A stretch of 64,000 nt of DNA from Devosia psychrophila (GTDB lineage: Bacteria > Pseudomonadota > Alphaproteobacteria > Rhizobiales > Devosiaceae). The stretch is taken from NCBI RefSeq assembly GCF_000971275.1, contig NZ_LAPV01000238.1, positions 1 to 64,000 of the forward strand. Direction: 5' to 3'. Below, one piece after another: positions 26,374 to 34,121 of this stretch (within the stretch, counting starts at the first letter, position 1; each line of letters begins with the position of its first letter). The position numbers and the translations under genes are program-made. Under the pieces are notes generated by a model. It made no database searches and was not told where the DNA came from. It saw only the letters and a program-made list of their open reading frames with translations.

Positions 26374-26751
26374 GTGCCCGAAGTCAATGTCGAGATCAAT
26401 GGCCGCAAGTATCGTATGGCCTGCGAAGAAGGCCAGCAGAAGCATCTGATCGGCCTGGCCGAGCGCTTCAACGCGCAGGTCGAGAACCTCAAGGGCGCCG
26501 TCGGCGAAATCGGCGACACAAGACTGACGGTGATGGCCGGGATTGCCGTGGTGGACGAATTGGCCGAAGCCGAACGCCGCATCAAAGAGTTGCAGACCGA
26601 GATTGTCGTGCTGACCAGAGCTGGCCAGGAAGTGGCGGCCGAGATCGAAACGTTGGAAGAAAAATTCGCCGCCAAGCTCCGCGACGCCGCCAAGGCGCTG
26701 GAAGGCGTTGCCAACGCCTTGGACGAAGCCGCACCGATGCCGCAAGGCTAA
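26374..26751 (+). CDS. zapA: Cell division protein ZapA
   Basis: A 125-aa cytosolic protein that bundles FtsZ filaments. It starts at GTG (PEVNVEINGRKYRMACEEGQ) with GGAG seven bases upstream. The N-terminal globular part carries VEINGRKYRMACEEGQQKHL and LAERFNAQVENLKG, and the C-terminus is a long coiled coil with IETLEEKFAAKLRDAAKAL. It follows DUF4164. In most relatives 6S RNA and ygfA come next; here about 1.4 kb of other genes intervenes. Confidence 0.92.
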   Translation: MPEVNVEINGRKYRMACEEGQQKHLIGLAERFNAQVENLKGAVGEIGDTRLTVMAGIAVVDELAEAERRIKELQTEIVVLTRAGQEVAAEIETLEEKFAAKLRDAAKALEGVANALDEAAPMPQG

Positions 26752-26889
26752 CCGCCGCACTCTCGATCTGGCGCAACGCGGCTTTATGCCGATCCATCCC
26801 GTACCGATCGGACGGAAGTTGTTTGGCCTGCCCGGCAACTAAGAGATCGCGCCGGTAGTTCCTGCACGAACAGCAATTGGAGATTTGCA

Positions 26890-27573
26890 ATGAAGCCGCA
26901 TGTAATCCTGCATATGGCCAGCAGCATTGACGGGCGTATCCTGTCCAGCAACTGGCCGGAGAGCGCTGCCAACGTTCTCGATGACACCTATGAACGTATC
27001 CATCGCGAACTAAAGGGCGATGCCTGGATCGTTGGCCGGGTGACCATGGCCGAATTCGGCAAGGGCGAGCCTGTGCTCGCGACGGCGCCTGAACCGCTGC
27101 CACGCCAGACCTGGCGTGCGCCGGGTAGCGAGCACGGGCCGTTTGCCGTGGCTGTGGATCGAAGCGGCAAGCTGCATCTCAACATCAGCCGGGCCAATGA
27201 CGACCCTATCGTCGTCGTGCTGACCGAGGCGGTCAGCGATGACCATCTGGCGGAGCTGCACCGCGATGGTATTTCCTACATTTTTGCCGGCAGGGACGAT
27301 GTCGACCTGGCGCAGGCGCTGGAGGTGTTGAATGCCGAATTCGGCATCGAGCGCCTGCTGCTCGAGGGTGGCGGCGGCATCAATGGCAGTTTCCTGGCTG
27401 CGGGACTGGTCGATGAAATCAGCCTGCTGATCTGCCCGGTGGCCGACGGCATCGCAGGACCGAGCGTGTTCGATCGCAAGGAGGGACTTCCGGCCGCGGC
27501 TCTGGTGCTGCAAGGGATGGATCGGCTCGATGGCGATGTCATCCACCTGCGCTATATGGTGCAGCACAGGTGA
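26890..27573 (+). CDS. RibD C-terminal domain / dihydrofolate reductase-like protein
   Basis: A 227-aa protein of the DHFR-like fold found in RibD (pyrimidine reductase). It begins MKPHVILHMASSIDGRI, where the SSIDGRI motif is the substrate loop. It continues with GDAWIVGRVTMAEF and the NADPH-binding LLLEGGGGINGSFLAAGLVDEISLLICP. The deaminase domain of RibD is absent, so it is a stand-alone reductase of unknown substrate. It lies in the insert between zapA and the 6S RNA, upstream of the ParD/ParE pair. Confidence 0.85.
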   Translation: MKPHVILHMASSIDGRILSSNWPESAANVLDDTYERIHRELKGDAWIVGRVTMAEFGKGEPVLATAPEPLPRQTWRAPGSEHGPFAVAVDRSGKLHLNISRANDDPIVVVLTEAVSDDHLAELHRDGISYIFAGRDDVDLAQALEVLNAEFGIERLLLEGGGGINGSFLAAGLVDEISLLICPVADGIAGPSVFDRKEGLPAAALVLQGMDRLDGDVIHLRYMVQHR

Positions 27574-27580
27574 TATTTCG

Positions 27581-27615
27581 GCCTCATTGGCAAAGTTTGC
27601 CAATGAGGCTAGATT
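27581..27615 (+). promoter_or_regulatory. Perfect dyad operator overlapping the parDE promoter
   Basis: A perfect inverted repeat with 14-bp arms (GCCTCATTGGCAAA / TTTGCCAATGAGGC around one G, 27581-27609) lies 26 bases before the ParD start. It overlaps a promoter-like pair: TTGGCA at 27587 and TAGATT at 27610, spaced 17 bp. This fits autoregulation by the ParD ribbon-helix-helix antitoxin, as known for type II toxin-antitoxin operons. Confidence 0.7.
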
Positions 27616-27635
27616 GGCGCCCAAGGGGATCCGCC

Positions 27636-27899
27636 ATGGCCACGATGAATATTTCGCTGCCCGATGCGATGAAGCAGTGGGTGGAAGACCAGGTGCAGAC
27701 GGGGCGCTATGGCAACAGCAGCGACTATGTGCGCGACCTGGTACGCAAGGACCAGAAACGGGCGGAGGCGCGCGAAAAGCTGCAGCAGATGGTGGATGAG
27801 GCATTGGCCAGCGGCATCGTGGAAATGAGCCGGGATGAATTGCTGGCTCGCATGCGTCTCAAGGCAAAAGAAGCCGTCGAGCAAAAAAAGCGCGCCTGA
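27636..27899 (+). CDS. parD: ParD-family ribbon-helix-helix antitoxin
   Basis: 87 aa starting MATMNISLPDAMKQWVEDQV. The N-terminal TMNISLPDAMKQWVE strand-helix and YGNSSDYVRDLVRKDQ are the ribbon-helix-helix DNA-binding motif of ParD. The charged C-terminal half (LLARMRLKAKEAVEQKKRA) would bind and block the toxin. It appears intact, while the toxin gene two bases downstream is frameshifted. The palindrome upstream at 27581 is its likely operator. It was probably acquired as part of the insertion between zapA and 6S RNA. Confidence 0.88.
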   Translation: MATMNISLPDAMKQWVEDQVQTGRYGNSSDYVRDLVRKDQKRAEAREKLQQMVDEALASGIVEMSRDELLARMRLKAKEAVEQKKRA

Positions 27900-27901
27900 C
27901 G

Positions 27902-28188
27902 TTGGCACGGCTTCTTACCTCTACGGCGATTTTGGACCCTGATCACGTAGCGGCGGAAGGGGCGCGGCAATTCGGATTTGCGCAATCGGAAATCTATGAG
28001 CAAGAATTGGTGGCGATGCTCGATACTCTGGCGGCCATGCGCTATCTTGCTGCCGAACGCCAAGCGTCCCAGCAGGTGGTACGCCTGATGCCCTATGGGG
28101 CCATAATATTCTCTACATCGTCGACAACGAGGACCTCGTGGTGCTGCGGGTTTTGCACGGGTTACAAAACTGGTTCGAACTGTTTTGA
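27902..28188 (+). pseudogene. parE: ParE/RelE-family toxin gene with a frameshift
   Basis: Starts at TTG, two bases after the parD stop. The first 66 residues (ILDPDHVAAEGARQFG, MLDTLAAMRYLAAERQ, VVRLMPYG) match the N-terminal helices and first strand of ParE toxins. The conserved C-terminal strands HNILYIVDNEDLVVLRVLHG then continue in another frame to a TGA at 28186-28188. A one-base deletion near the GGGGCC at about 28097-28102 explains this. In the frame as written, translation runs into 6S RNA sequence as nonsense. The toxin should be inactive unless the site slips or is a sequencing error. Confidence 0.8.
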
Positions 28189-28195
28189 GAGCCCC

Positions 28196-28224
28196 TTTGC
28201 AGAGCCGATCAAAGCGCCTATATA
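28196..28224 (+). promoter_or_regulatory. Promoter of 6S RNA
   Basis: TTTGCA (28196-28201) and TATATA (28219-28224) are spaced 17 bp apart and sit seven bases before the expected 6S RNA 5' end at 28231. The promoter begins immediately after the broken toxin gene. Confidence 0.6.
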
Positions 28225-28230
28225 TTGCTG

Positions 28231-28387
28231 GCTGCCCGGCGCGTGAGGATAACAATATCCCCGGGGCCTTAACGATCTCTAGGGAGCTGTCCCTGACTGG
28301 ACCCGTGGGTTCAGACATACGGCGCCCACCTACGTAAAGTAGGTTCCCGGGATCGCATATCCCACGGCCAGGGTGGCCCTAATTTTT
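28231..28387 (+). ncRNA. ssrS: 6S RNA (alphaproteobacterial type)
   Basis: A 157-nt RNA that binds sigma-70 RNA polymerase and modulates promoter use in stationary phase. The closing stem pairs GGCTGCCC (28230-28237) with GGGTGGCC (28371-28378). The central conserved part GACCCGTGGGTTCAGACATA, followed by a GCGCCCACCTAC...GTAGGTTCCCGGG region, is characteristic of alphaproteobacterial 6S RNAs. Its place directly upstream of ygfA is also conserved. The ends are approximate. Confidence 0.88.
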
Positions 28388-28406
28388 GAGCAGGCAAGCG
28401 GCGCGC

Positions 28407-28994
28407 ATGGTTGACGAGACGATCGAGGCGGCCAAGGCGACATTGCGCGTCACGGCCCGCGCAGCTCGCGCAGCGCTCGATTGCGGCGAACGCGCCGAGG
28501 CGGCAGAGGCCGCAGCCCGCCATTTCTTCGAGTCAATCGCGCTGCAAAAGTCAGACGTCGTTGCTGCCTACTGGCGGATCCGCGACGAGCTGGATTGCCA
28601 GCCGATCCTGATCAAGCTGATGGACAGCAACCAGACCGTCGTGCTGCCGGTGGTACTCGGTCCCGATGAGCCGCTCGATCTGCGCGTCTGGGAGCAGGGT
28701 GCTTCTCTTTATGAGGCGGGCTTCGGCACGCTTGCTCCCTCCGATCTTGCGCCCAGGGCCGAGCCCGACATTGTCCTGATGCCACTATTAGCCTTTGACA
28801 ATCGCGGGACACGGCTGGGTTATGGCGGCGGCTATTATGACCGGACCCTTGCCAGCATGAAGAAAAGACCAAAATTGATCGGGCTTGCCTATTCGGCGCA
28901 GGAATTTGAGCGGCTTCCGCGTGACGCTCATGACGTGCCGCTCGACGCCGTGGTCACCGAAGCCGGTATCGTGCATTTCGGCGCTGCTGCATGA
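28407..28994 (+). CDS. ygfA: 5-formyltetrahydrofolate cyclo-ligase
   Basis: A 195-aa enzyme that converts 5-formyl-THF to 5,10-methenyl-THF with ATP. The C-terminal phosphate loop DNRGTRLGYGGGYYDRTL is the family signature. The N-terminal RxxARAARAAL helix and VLMPLLAFD are also as expected. The ATG at 28407 lies about 20 bases after the 6S RNA 3' end, so the gene is probably read through from ssrS, as in other proteobacteria. It overlaps the downstream phosphoesterase by ATGA. Confidence 0.93.
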   Translation: MVDETIEAAKATLRVTARAARAALDCGERAEAAEAAARHFFESIALQKSDVVAAYWRIRDELDCQPILIKLMDSNQTVVLPVVLGPDEPLDLRVWEQGASLYEAGFGTLAPSDLAPRAEPDIVLMPLLAFDNRGTRLGYGGGYYDRTLASMKKRPKLIGLAYSAQEFERLPRDAHDVPLDAVVTEAGIVHFGAAA

Positions 28995-29809
28995 GGTTTC
29001 TGTTTCTGGGCGACGTCATGGGCCGCTCCGGCCGTGACGCGATCAACGAGCGCCTGCCGGGCATCATCGAGCGCTACAAGTTCGATTTCGTCGTGGTCAA
29101 CGGCGAGAATGCCAGCCATGGCAAGGGCCTGACGGAGGCCCATTTCAACGCCATTCGCAATGCCGGCGCCGATATCGTGACGCTGGGCGACCATGCTTTC
29201 GACCAGCGCGAGGCCCTGAGCTATATCGAGCGCGAAACCACGCTGATCCGCCCCATCAACATGGCACCCGGCACGCCGGGGCGCGGCGCCATGTTCGTCG
29301 AGGGCCGCAATGGCCATCGCGTGCTGGTGATCAACGCGCAGGGCCGCGTGTTCATGCCGCCGATCGACGATCCGTTCCGTGCGGTCGAGGCGGCGGTGGC
29401 GGCCTGTCCGCTGGGCGAGCAGGCCGATGCCATCATCGTGGATTTTCATACCGAGGCGACGTCTGAAATCCAGGCCATGGGCGTTTTTCTCGATGGCAAG
29501 GTGAGCCTCGTCGTCGGTACCCATACCCATATACCGACCGCCGATCATCGCGTGCTGCGCGGCGGCACGGCCTTGATGGCGGATGCTGGCATGTGCGGCG
29601 ATTTCGAATCGATTATTGGCACCGAAAGCGACGAGCCGTTGAACCGCTTTCTTACCGGCATCCCCATTGGCCGCTTCACCCCGGCCGAAGGCGAAGCGAC
29701 GCTATGCGGCGTTGCGGTCGAAACAGATCCGCGCACGGGGCTCGCGGTCAGGGTGCTGCCGCTGCGCATCGGTGGTTCGCTGGCCCAGGCCGAGCCGATT
29801 TTCGACTAG
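28991..29809 (+). CDS. YmdB-family metallophosphoesterase
   Basis: A 272-aa calcineurin-like phosphoesterase of the YmdB (TIGR00282) type. All metal motifs are visible: FLGDVMGRSG at the start, VNGENASHG, LGDHAFDQ, VDFHTEATSE and GTHTHIPTAD. Bacillus YmdB is a 2',3'-cyclic phosphodiesterase that affects RNA turnover and biofilm choices; that function is only suggestive here. It is translationally coupled to ygfA and converges with the DUF1272 gene, sharing four bases at the 3' ends. Confidence 0.9.
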   Translation: MRFLFLGDVMGRSGRDAINERLPGIIERYKFDFVVVNGENASHGKGLTEAHFNAIRNAGADIVTLGDHAFDQREALSYIERETTLIRPINMAPGTPGRGAMFVEGRNGHRVLVINAQGRVFMPPIDDPFRAVEAAVAACPLGEQADAIIVDFHTEATSEIQAMGVFLDGKVSLVVGTHTHIPTADHRVLRGGTALMADAGMCGDFESIIGTESDEPLNRFLTGIPIGRFTPAEGEATLCGVAVETDPRTGLAVRVLPLRIGGSLAQAEPIFD

Positions 29810-30114
29810 CGGTTTTCCGGCAGCGTATTGCATAGCGTGGCGCTAAAGGCTGCGACCTCGTCGAGGGTGAAGCGGAGGTGGCGCCGCCTGGTGCTGGCCG
29901 GGCTGATGGCCAGGCTGTCGCCTGGGCGATATTCACCAACGGGACGAACCGGGCGCGGCACGAAGCCGCCGCCGCAATTGGGGCAGACATTGTGCAGCAC
30001 ATTGTCCACGCAATCGGCGCAGAAGGTGCATTCATAGCTACAGATGCGGGTATTGGTGGCGGCCGGGCCCAAGTCCATGTCACAGCATTCGCAATTGGGT
30101 CTGAGTTCGAGCAC
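29806..30114 (-). CDS. DUF1272 zinc-ribbon-like protein
   Basis: 102 aa beginning MLELRPNCECCDMDLGPAAT. Two cysteine clusters follow (CECC, then CSYECTFCADCVDNVLHNVCPNCGG), and the MLELRPNCECC opening is the DUF1272 signature. It probably binds zinc in the cytosol. The C-terminal 45 residues extend beyond the short core domain. Its function is unknown. It is convergent with the phosphoesterase gene. Confidence 0.87.
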   Translation of the reverse strand: MLELRPNCECCDMDLGPAATNTRICSYECTFCADCVDNVLHNVCPNCGGGFVPRPVRPVGEYRPGDSLAISPASTRRRHLRFTLDEVAAFSATLCNTLPENR

Positions 30115-30242
30115 GGCAGCCTCCGATAATGACGCCGTTGTGGCATGGTGACGACTGGCTCACCAGTCCCGCTTCACAATTGCCGCGGGCTTGCCTATAA
30201 CGCGCCACCAAAGCAGCGTTCTTAGATCAGGGGGAGTGACCA

Positions 30243-30989
30243 ATGGCCGGCCATTCACATGCCAAAAACATCATGCACCGCAAGGGTAAGTCCGACGCGG
30301 TGCGTTCCAAGGTTTTCTCCAAGCTGGCGCGCGAAATTACCGTCGCTGCCAAGCTCGGGATGCCCGATCCGGCATTCAACTCGCGGCTGCGCCTCGCGGT
30401 GACCAACGCCCGTGCACTTTCGATGCCGCGCGACAATATCGAGCGCGCTATCAAGAAGGCCATGGGCTCTGACGGCGAGAATTATGACGAAATCCGTTAC
30501 GAAGGCTACGGCCCGGGCGGCGTCGCCATCATCGTCGAGACGCTGACCGACAATCGCAATCGCACTGCGTCCAACGTGCGGTCGCATTTCTCCAAGAGCG
30601 GTGGCGCCATGGGCGAAACCAACTCGGTCGGCTTCATGTTCGACAAGGTCGGCGAGATTACCTATCCGGCCAAGGCCGGCACCGAAGACAAGGTGATGGA
30701 AGCAGCGATCGAAGCTGGTGCCGACGACGTTGAGAGCGACGAAGAAGGTCACTACATAACCACCAGCTTCGAGGCGATGGTTGAGGTCGCAGCGGCGCTA
30801 GAAAAGGTGCTGGGCGAAGCCGAATCGGTCAAGGCAATTTGGCGGCCGCAGACCAATACGCCGATCGACGCCGAGAAGGGCGCTTCGCTGATGAAGCTGA
30901 TCGCGACGCTCGAAGAAGATGATGACGTGCAGAACGTTTATACGAACTTCGAGATGAGCGACGAAGACGCGGCCAAGCTCGACGCCTGA
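30243..30989 (+). CDS. yebC: YebC/PmpR family regulator (TACO1-like)
   Basis: 248 aa starting [23 protein letters not shown], the canonical YebC N-terminus. [35 protein letters not shown] and [14 protein letters not shown] are family hallmarks. YebC proteins have been described both as transcriptional regulators and as factors that help ribosomes through difficult sequences, for example polyproline. GGAG lies seven bases before the start, and a strong terminator follows at 31014. The nearby ruvCAB location is typical of many bacteria. Confidence 0.95.
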   Translation: MAGHSHAKNIMHRKGKSDAVRSKVFSKLAREITVAAKLGMPDPAFNSRLRLAVTNARALSMPRDNIERAIKKAMGSDGENYDEIRYEGYGPGGVAIIVETLTDNRNRTASNVRSHFSKSGGAMGETNSVGFMFDKVGEITYPAKAGTEDKVMEAAIEAGADDVESDEEGHYITTSFEAMVEVAAALEKVLGEAESVKAIWRPQTNTPIDAEKGASLMKLIATLEEDDDVQNVYTNFEMSDEDAAKLDA

Positions 30990-31013
30990 GGTCAAGCGAA
31001 CCGAATTGATCAG

Positions 31014-31040
31014 GGCGGTGCTGCGGCACCGCCTTTTTTT
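31014..31040 (+). terminator. Intrinsic terminator of yebC
   Basis: Perfect stem GGCGGTGC / GCACCGCC with a four-base loop, followed by seven T. It overlaps the last bases of the convergent diguanylate cyclase gene. Confidence 0.9.
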
Positions 31041-31812
31041 ATGCGCTGCGTTTCAACGCCAGGTTGGGGTGATCGTCGCGATGCACGACGGTGACGCGAT
31101 TGCGGCCGTTTTGCTTGGCGCCATAGAGGCGCTGGTCGGCAATGCGGAACAGTTCGGAAAAGCTGGCGGGACTATCGAAGGCGACGCCGCCAATGCTCAC
31201 AGCCAGGGGACGCAGCACACCATCGGGCGAGAAGCCAGCAAGGTTGACCGAACGGCGGATGCGTTCGGCTATGGCTTCGGCGGATTTCTGATCCACCTCG
31301 GGTAGATAAACACCGAATTCCTCGCCGCCCATGCGACCGACCAGATCGCCGGCCCGCAGGATGGTTCGAATAGCGCGGGCAATGATGGTCAGCGCCTCGT
31401 CGCCGGCATCATGGCCATAGACGTCGTTGATCGACTTGAAATTGTCGGCGTCGATCATGAGCAGGGCACCGCGCGGGCGACGAGCCAGTTGGGTCGTCAC
31501 CCTGGCGGTAAAAGCGCCGCGGTTGAGGCAGGCGGTCAGGCTGTCGGTGCGAGCCACGAGGCCGAGGCGCAGGTTGGTGATGGTCAGGCCACGCACCCGC
31601 AGGCCGGTATACACAAAGAAGGGCACGCCCAGCAGAATAGGCAGCACAGTGGCGCTAATCAGGGAACGTCGCAGAGGCTGGCCTCCAAGATCGCCAAAGA
31701 ACACCGCATTGAACGCCACTGACACGAGGACACAGGCCAAGGTCCCGAACACTGTCCAGCGACCAACGCTGGACCAGCTTTGCAGGGCGGTCATCGTCTT
31801 GGACGGCATCAT
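31039..31812 (-). CDS. Membrane-anchored diguanylate cyclase (GGDEF)
   Basis: 257 aa with two hydrophobic helices (about residues 15-37 and 45-65), then a GGDEF domain. The active-site loop reads RMGGEEFGVYLPE, a functional GGEEF variant; DSLTACLNRGAF and DADNFKSINDVYGHDAGDEAL are the substrate and metal motifs. It should make c-di-GMP from two GTP at the inner membrane. No clear inhibitory-site RxxD motif is seen before GGEEF. The start is uncertain: ATGs at 31812, 31809 and 31794 are all possible. A candidate c-di-GMP phosphodiesterase lies at 61309-63657, though nothing links the two directly. Confidence 0.88.
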   Translation of the reverse strand: MMPSKTMTALQSWSSVGRWTVFGTLACVLVSVAFNAVFFGDLGGQPLRRSLISATVLPILLGVPFFVYTGLRVRGLTITNLRLGLVARTDSLTACLNRGAFTARVTTQLARRPRGALLMIDADNFKSINDVYGHDAGDEALTIIARAIRTILRAGDLVGRMGGEEFGVYLPEVDQKSAEAIAERIRRSVNLAGFSPDGVLRPLAVSIGGVAFDSPASFSELFRIADQRLYGAKQNGRNRVTVVHRDDHPNLALKRSA

Positions 31813-32286
31813 CGGGCGGTTCTCACGCGTGGCATGTCTTGCGTATCCCAAGTGCAGGAAACGCGCGGTTCGGATCGAACATGCCGCGTGGCTGGTCCTG
31901 TCAGTCGCAACCATGCTGCTGGCACGACGCGACTTTTCCGGCCCGCGGCGCTGCAGACCATGGATAAACCCGTAGGGGCGTGGTGCAGTTGCGGTCGGCG
32001 AGCGGGTCGCGCCAAACTATGGTTTATTGATCGATACGAACGAGATAGCGGTGGCCATGCAGGCCTTTCGCCGACGCAGGAACCAGCAGCGGCAAACCCA
32101 GATTCCCGGCATTTAGATGTCATGATCGCCCCTGCATTCCCGGCGCTCAACGTAGGGGTCAGGGCCTGAAGAAGGTGTTTCCGGAGCGGCTAAAAATTTA
32201 TCGACAGGCGTTTATCCTAGGTCGTTGTTGCCTGTTTGTTCACATCGGACTTGGTAGTGTGGCCGCGATTCGGTAAGGATGATCCC
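31813..32286. other. Divergent promoter region between the diguanylate cyclase and ruvC
   Basis: About 470 bases with no convincing gene on either strand. It must contain the promoter of the ruvC operon (AT-rich stretch around 32185-32215, AAAAATTTATCGACAGGCG) and of the cyclase. No repeat or RNA structure was recognised. Confidence 0.5.
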
Positions 32287-32793
32287 ATGAATGCTGCAAC
32301 GAGAATCATTGGCATCGATCCAGGCCTGCGTCGCTGCGGCTGGGGCGTTATCGAGACCCAGGGCAGTCGGCTGACATTCGTGGCGTCCGGGACCGTGACA
32401 CCGTCAACCGACGGCTCGCTGGCTGAACGGCTGGCGATCCTGTTCGCAGGGCTCGGCGAAGTGCTCGATCGCTTTGCGCCGCATGAGGCGGCGGTGGAGG
32501 AAACTTTCGTCAATGCCGGCGTGCGCTCAGCGCTGATCCTGGGGCAGGCGCGCGGTGTCGCGTTGCTAACCCCGGCGGCACGTGGCTTGCCGGTGGCGGA
32601 ATACGCGGCCAATCTGGTCAAGAAATCCTTGGTCGGAACCGGCCACGCAGATAAGGGACAGGTCGCCTTGATGGTCAAGACATTGATGCCGGCAGCCGAT
32701 TTCAAGGGTCCAGATGCGGCCGATGCGCTGGCTATCGCCATTTGCCACGCCCACCACCGAGTCGCTAGTCAACGTTTGAAAGCCTTGGCATGA
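32287..32793 (+). CDS. ruvC: Holliday junction endodeoxyribonuclease RuvC
   Basis: A 168-aa dimeric resolvase that cuts Holliday junctions. The catalytic acidic residues are in [14 protein letters not shown] (first Asp), VEETFVN (Glu) and [13 protein letters not shown] (Asp pair). The ATG at 32287 has AAGGAT upstream. ruvA follows with an ATGA overlap. This is the first gene of an operon that continues through ruvA, vapBC, ruvB and four more genes. Confidence 0.96.
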   Translation: MNAATRIIGIDPGLRRCGWGVIETQGSRLTFVASGTVTPSTDGSLAERLAILFAGLGEVLDRFAPHEAAVEETFVNAGVRSALILGQARGVALLTPAARGLPVAEYAANLVKKSLVGTGHADKGQVALMVKTLMPAADFKGPDAADALAIAICHAHHRVASQRLKALA

Positions 32794-33407
32794 TCGGCAA
32801 ACTCAGGGGGCTGGTGGACAGCTTCGGCGACGATTTCGTGCTGATCGACTGCGGTGGCGTCTGCTACGAGGCGTTTTGCTCCAGTCGTACGCTGCAGGCC
32901 TTGCCGCGCGTCGGAGAGTCAGCGGTCGTATTCATCGAGACCATCGTTCGCGAGGACATGATCCGGCTGTACGGCTTTTCCAACGAGGGCGAAAAGGGTT
33001 GGTTCAACCTGCTGTCGACCGTGCAGGGCGTCGGGGCGCGTGTGGCACTGTCGATCCTGTCGGTGCTGTCGCCAGCCGAACTTTCGAGCGCCATTGCGCT
33101 GCAAGACAAGGCGATGCTCGGTCGCGCCAACGGCGTCGGACCCAAGCTGGCGGTTCGCCTCGTTACCGAACTCAAGGGCAAGGTGCCGGCTGGCCCGGGC
33201 ATCGACGCTGGCGCGTTAGGCCTACAAGCGGCATTGGGCGACGGCCTCGCCCCAACCGCTATTACCGACGCCGTCTCCGCTCTCACCAATCTCGGCTATT
33301 CCAGCGTCCAGGCTTCGTCTGCCCTGGCCCGCATCGTCGCGCGGGAAGGTGACGGCGTGCCGACGGAGAAACTGATCCGGTTGGGACTGCGTGAGTTGAG
33401 TCAGTAA
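32790..33407 (+). CDS. ruvA: Holliday junction branch migration protein RuvA
   Basis: A 205-aa tetrameric junction-binding protein that targets RuvB. Domain I starts [27 protein letters not shown]. The helix-hairpin-helix motifs are [17 protein letters not shown] and [22 protein letters not shown]. The C-terminal RuvB-binding domain ([19 protein letters not shown]) is present. It overlaps ruvC by four bases. Normally ruvB would follow; here a vapBC pair is inserted. Confidence 0.96.
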   Translation: MIGKLRGLVDSFGDDFVLIDCGGVCYEAFCSSRTLQALPRVGESAVVFIETIVREDMIRLYGFSNEGEKGWFNLLSTVQGVGARVALSILSVLSPAELSSAIALQDKAMLGRANGVGPKLAVRLVTELKGKVPAGPGIDAGALGLQAALGDGLAPTAITDAVSALTNLGYSSVQASSALARIVAREGDGVPTEKLIRLGLRELSQ

Positions 33408-33430
33408 AGAACTCCTTGTTTTTCTGCTCT

Positions 33431-33456
33431 TCCTTACTATGTTCATCGGGTAAGGA
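33431..33456 (+). promoter_or_regulatory. Dyad upstream of vapB, likely operator
   Basis: Inverted repeat TCCTTAC / GTAAGGA with a 12-base spacer, ending 13 bases before the vapB ATG and just after the ruvA stop. It contains a TACTAT hexamer that could be a -10 box. A VapB dimer may bind here, giving the toxin-antitoxin pair its own autoregulated promoter inside the ruv operon. Confidence 0.45.
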
Positions 33457-33469
33457 AAGAGGATTTGAA

Positions 33470-33733
33470 ATGTCGACAGCGACGTTGACTAGCAAGGGCC
33501 AGATGACCTTGCCGAAGGATATCCGAGATGAGCTCGGTCTTAAGCCGGGCGACAAAATCGACATTTTAAAGGAAGGCGATCGATACGTGCTGCGACCGCG
33601 CAATATACGGGCAGGTGCTTTGTATGGAATCCTGCACCGGGCCGATGACCGCAAGTTGACGGCGGAAGAAGAAGCAGACGCTTTTGCCGCGACATTAGCT
33701 GCTGATGATGAGCGCATTCGTGCTGGGGGTTGA
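33470..33733 (+). CDS. vapB: AbrB/MazE-type antitoxin VapB
   Basis: 87 aa starting MSTATLTSKGQMTLPKDIRDELGLKPGD. The TLTSKGQMTLPKxIRDxLGLKPGDK pattern is the swapped-hairpin AbrB/SpoVT DNA-binding domain used by VapB and MazE antitoxins. The C-terminal half ([25 protein letters not shown]) would wrap the toxin. AGAGGA precedes the ATG. It overlaps vapC by 29 bases. Its position between ruvA and ruvB is unusual. Confidence 0.88.
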   Translation: MSTATLTSKGQMTLPKDIRDELGLKPGDKIDILKEGDRYVLRPRNIRAGALYGILHRADDRKLTAEEEADAFAATLAADDERIRAGG

Positions 33734-34121
33734 TACCAATGTGCTCGTCCGCTTTCTGACGCGGGACGATGAAACGCAAGCGGAACACGCTCTTCGGATC
33801 ATCACTACCCCGCAGAACCAGCCCATTCGCGTGTCCCTGGTAGTCCTTGTTGAACTTGTCTGGGTTCTGACGAAGGTGAAGCGCTGGCCGTCAAAAGATG
33901 TTTTTGAAGCCTGTCGCGGGCTGCTTCGAAGCAGCGATTTTTTCGTGGAACAAGGAGAAACGGTCGAAGAGTGTTTAAGCGATGCACAACTTGCTGGCTG
34001 CGACTTAGCAGATGCACTGATCGGGGTTATGAACGCCCGTGCTGGCTGCACAACGACCGTAACTTTTGACCGTGAAGCGCAGAAGCTGAGCTACATGACC
34101 GCGGCGGAGAGTTTCGCGTGA
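33705..34121 (+). CDS. vapC: PIN-domain ribonuclease toxin VapC
   Basis: 138 aa. The PIN catalytic acidic residues are present: D in [17 protein letters not shown] in [12 protein letters not shown] in [13 protein letters not shown] and D in [10 protein letters not shown]. The protein should be an intact endoribonuclease held in check by VapB. Two ATGs (33705 and 33708) are equally possible. Its last codons overlap the GTG start of ruvB (GTGA), so translation of ruvB is coupled to the toxin gene. Confidence 0.9.
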   Translation: MMSAFVLGVDTNVLVRFLTRDDETQAEHALRIITTPQNQPIRVSLVVLVELVWVLTKVKRWPSKDVFEACRGLLRSSDFFVEQGETVEECLSDAQLAGCDLADALIGVMNARAGCTTTVTFDREAQKLSYMTAAESFA

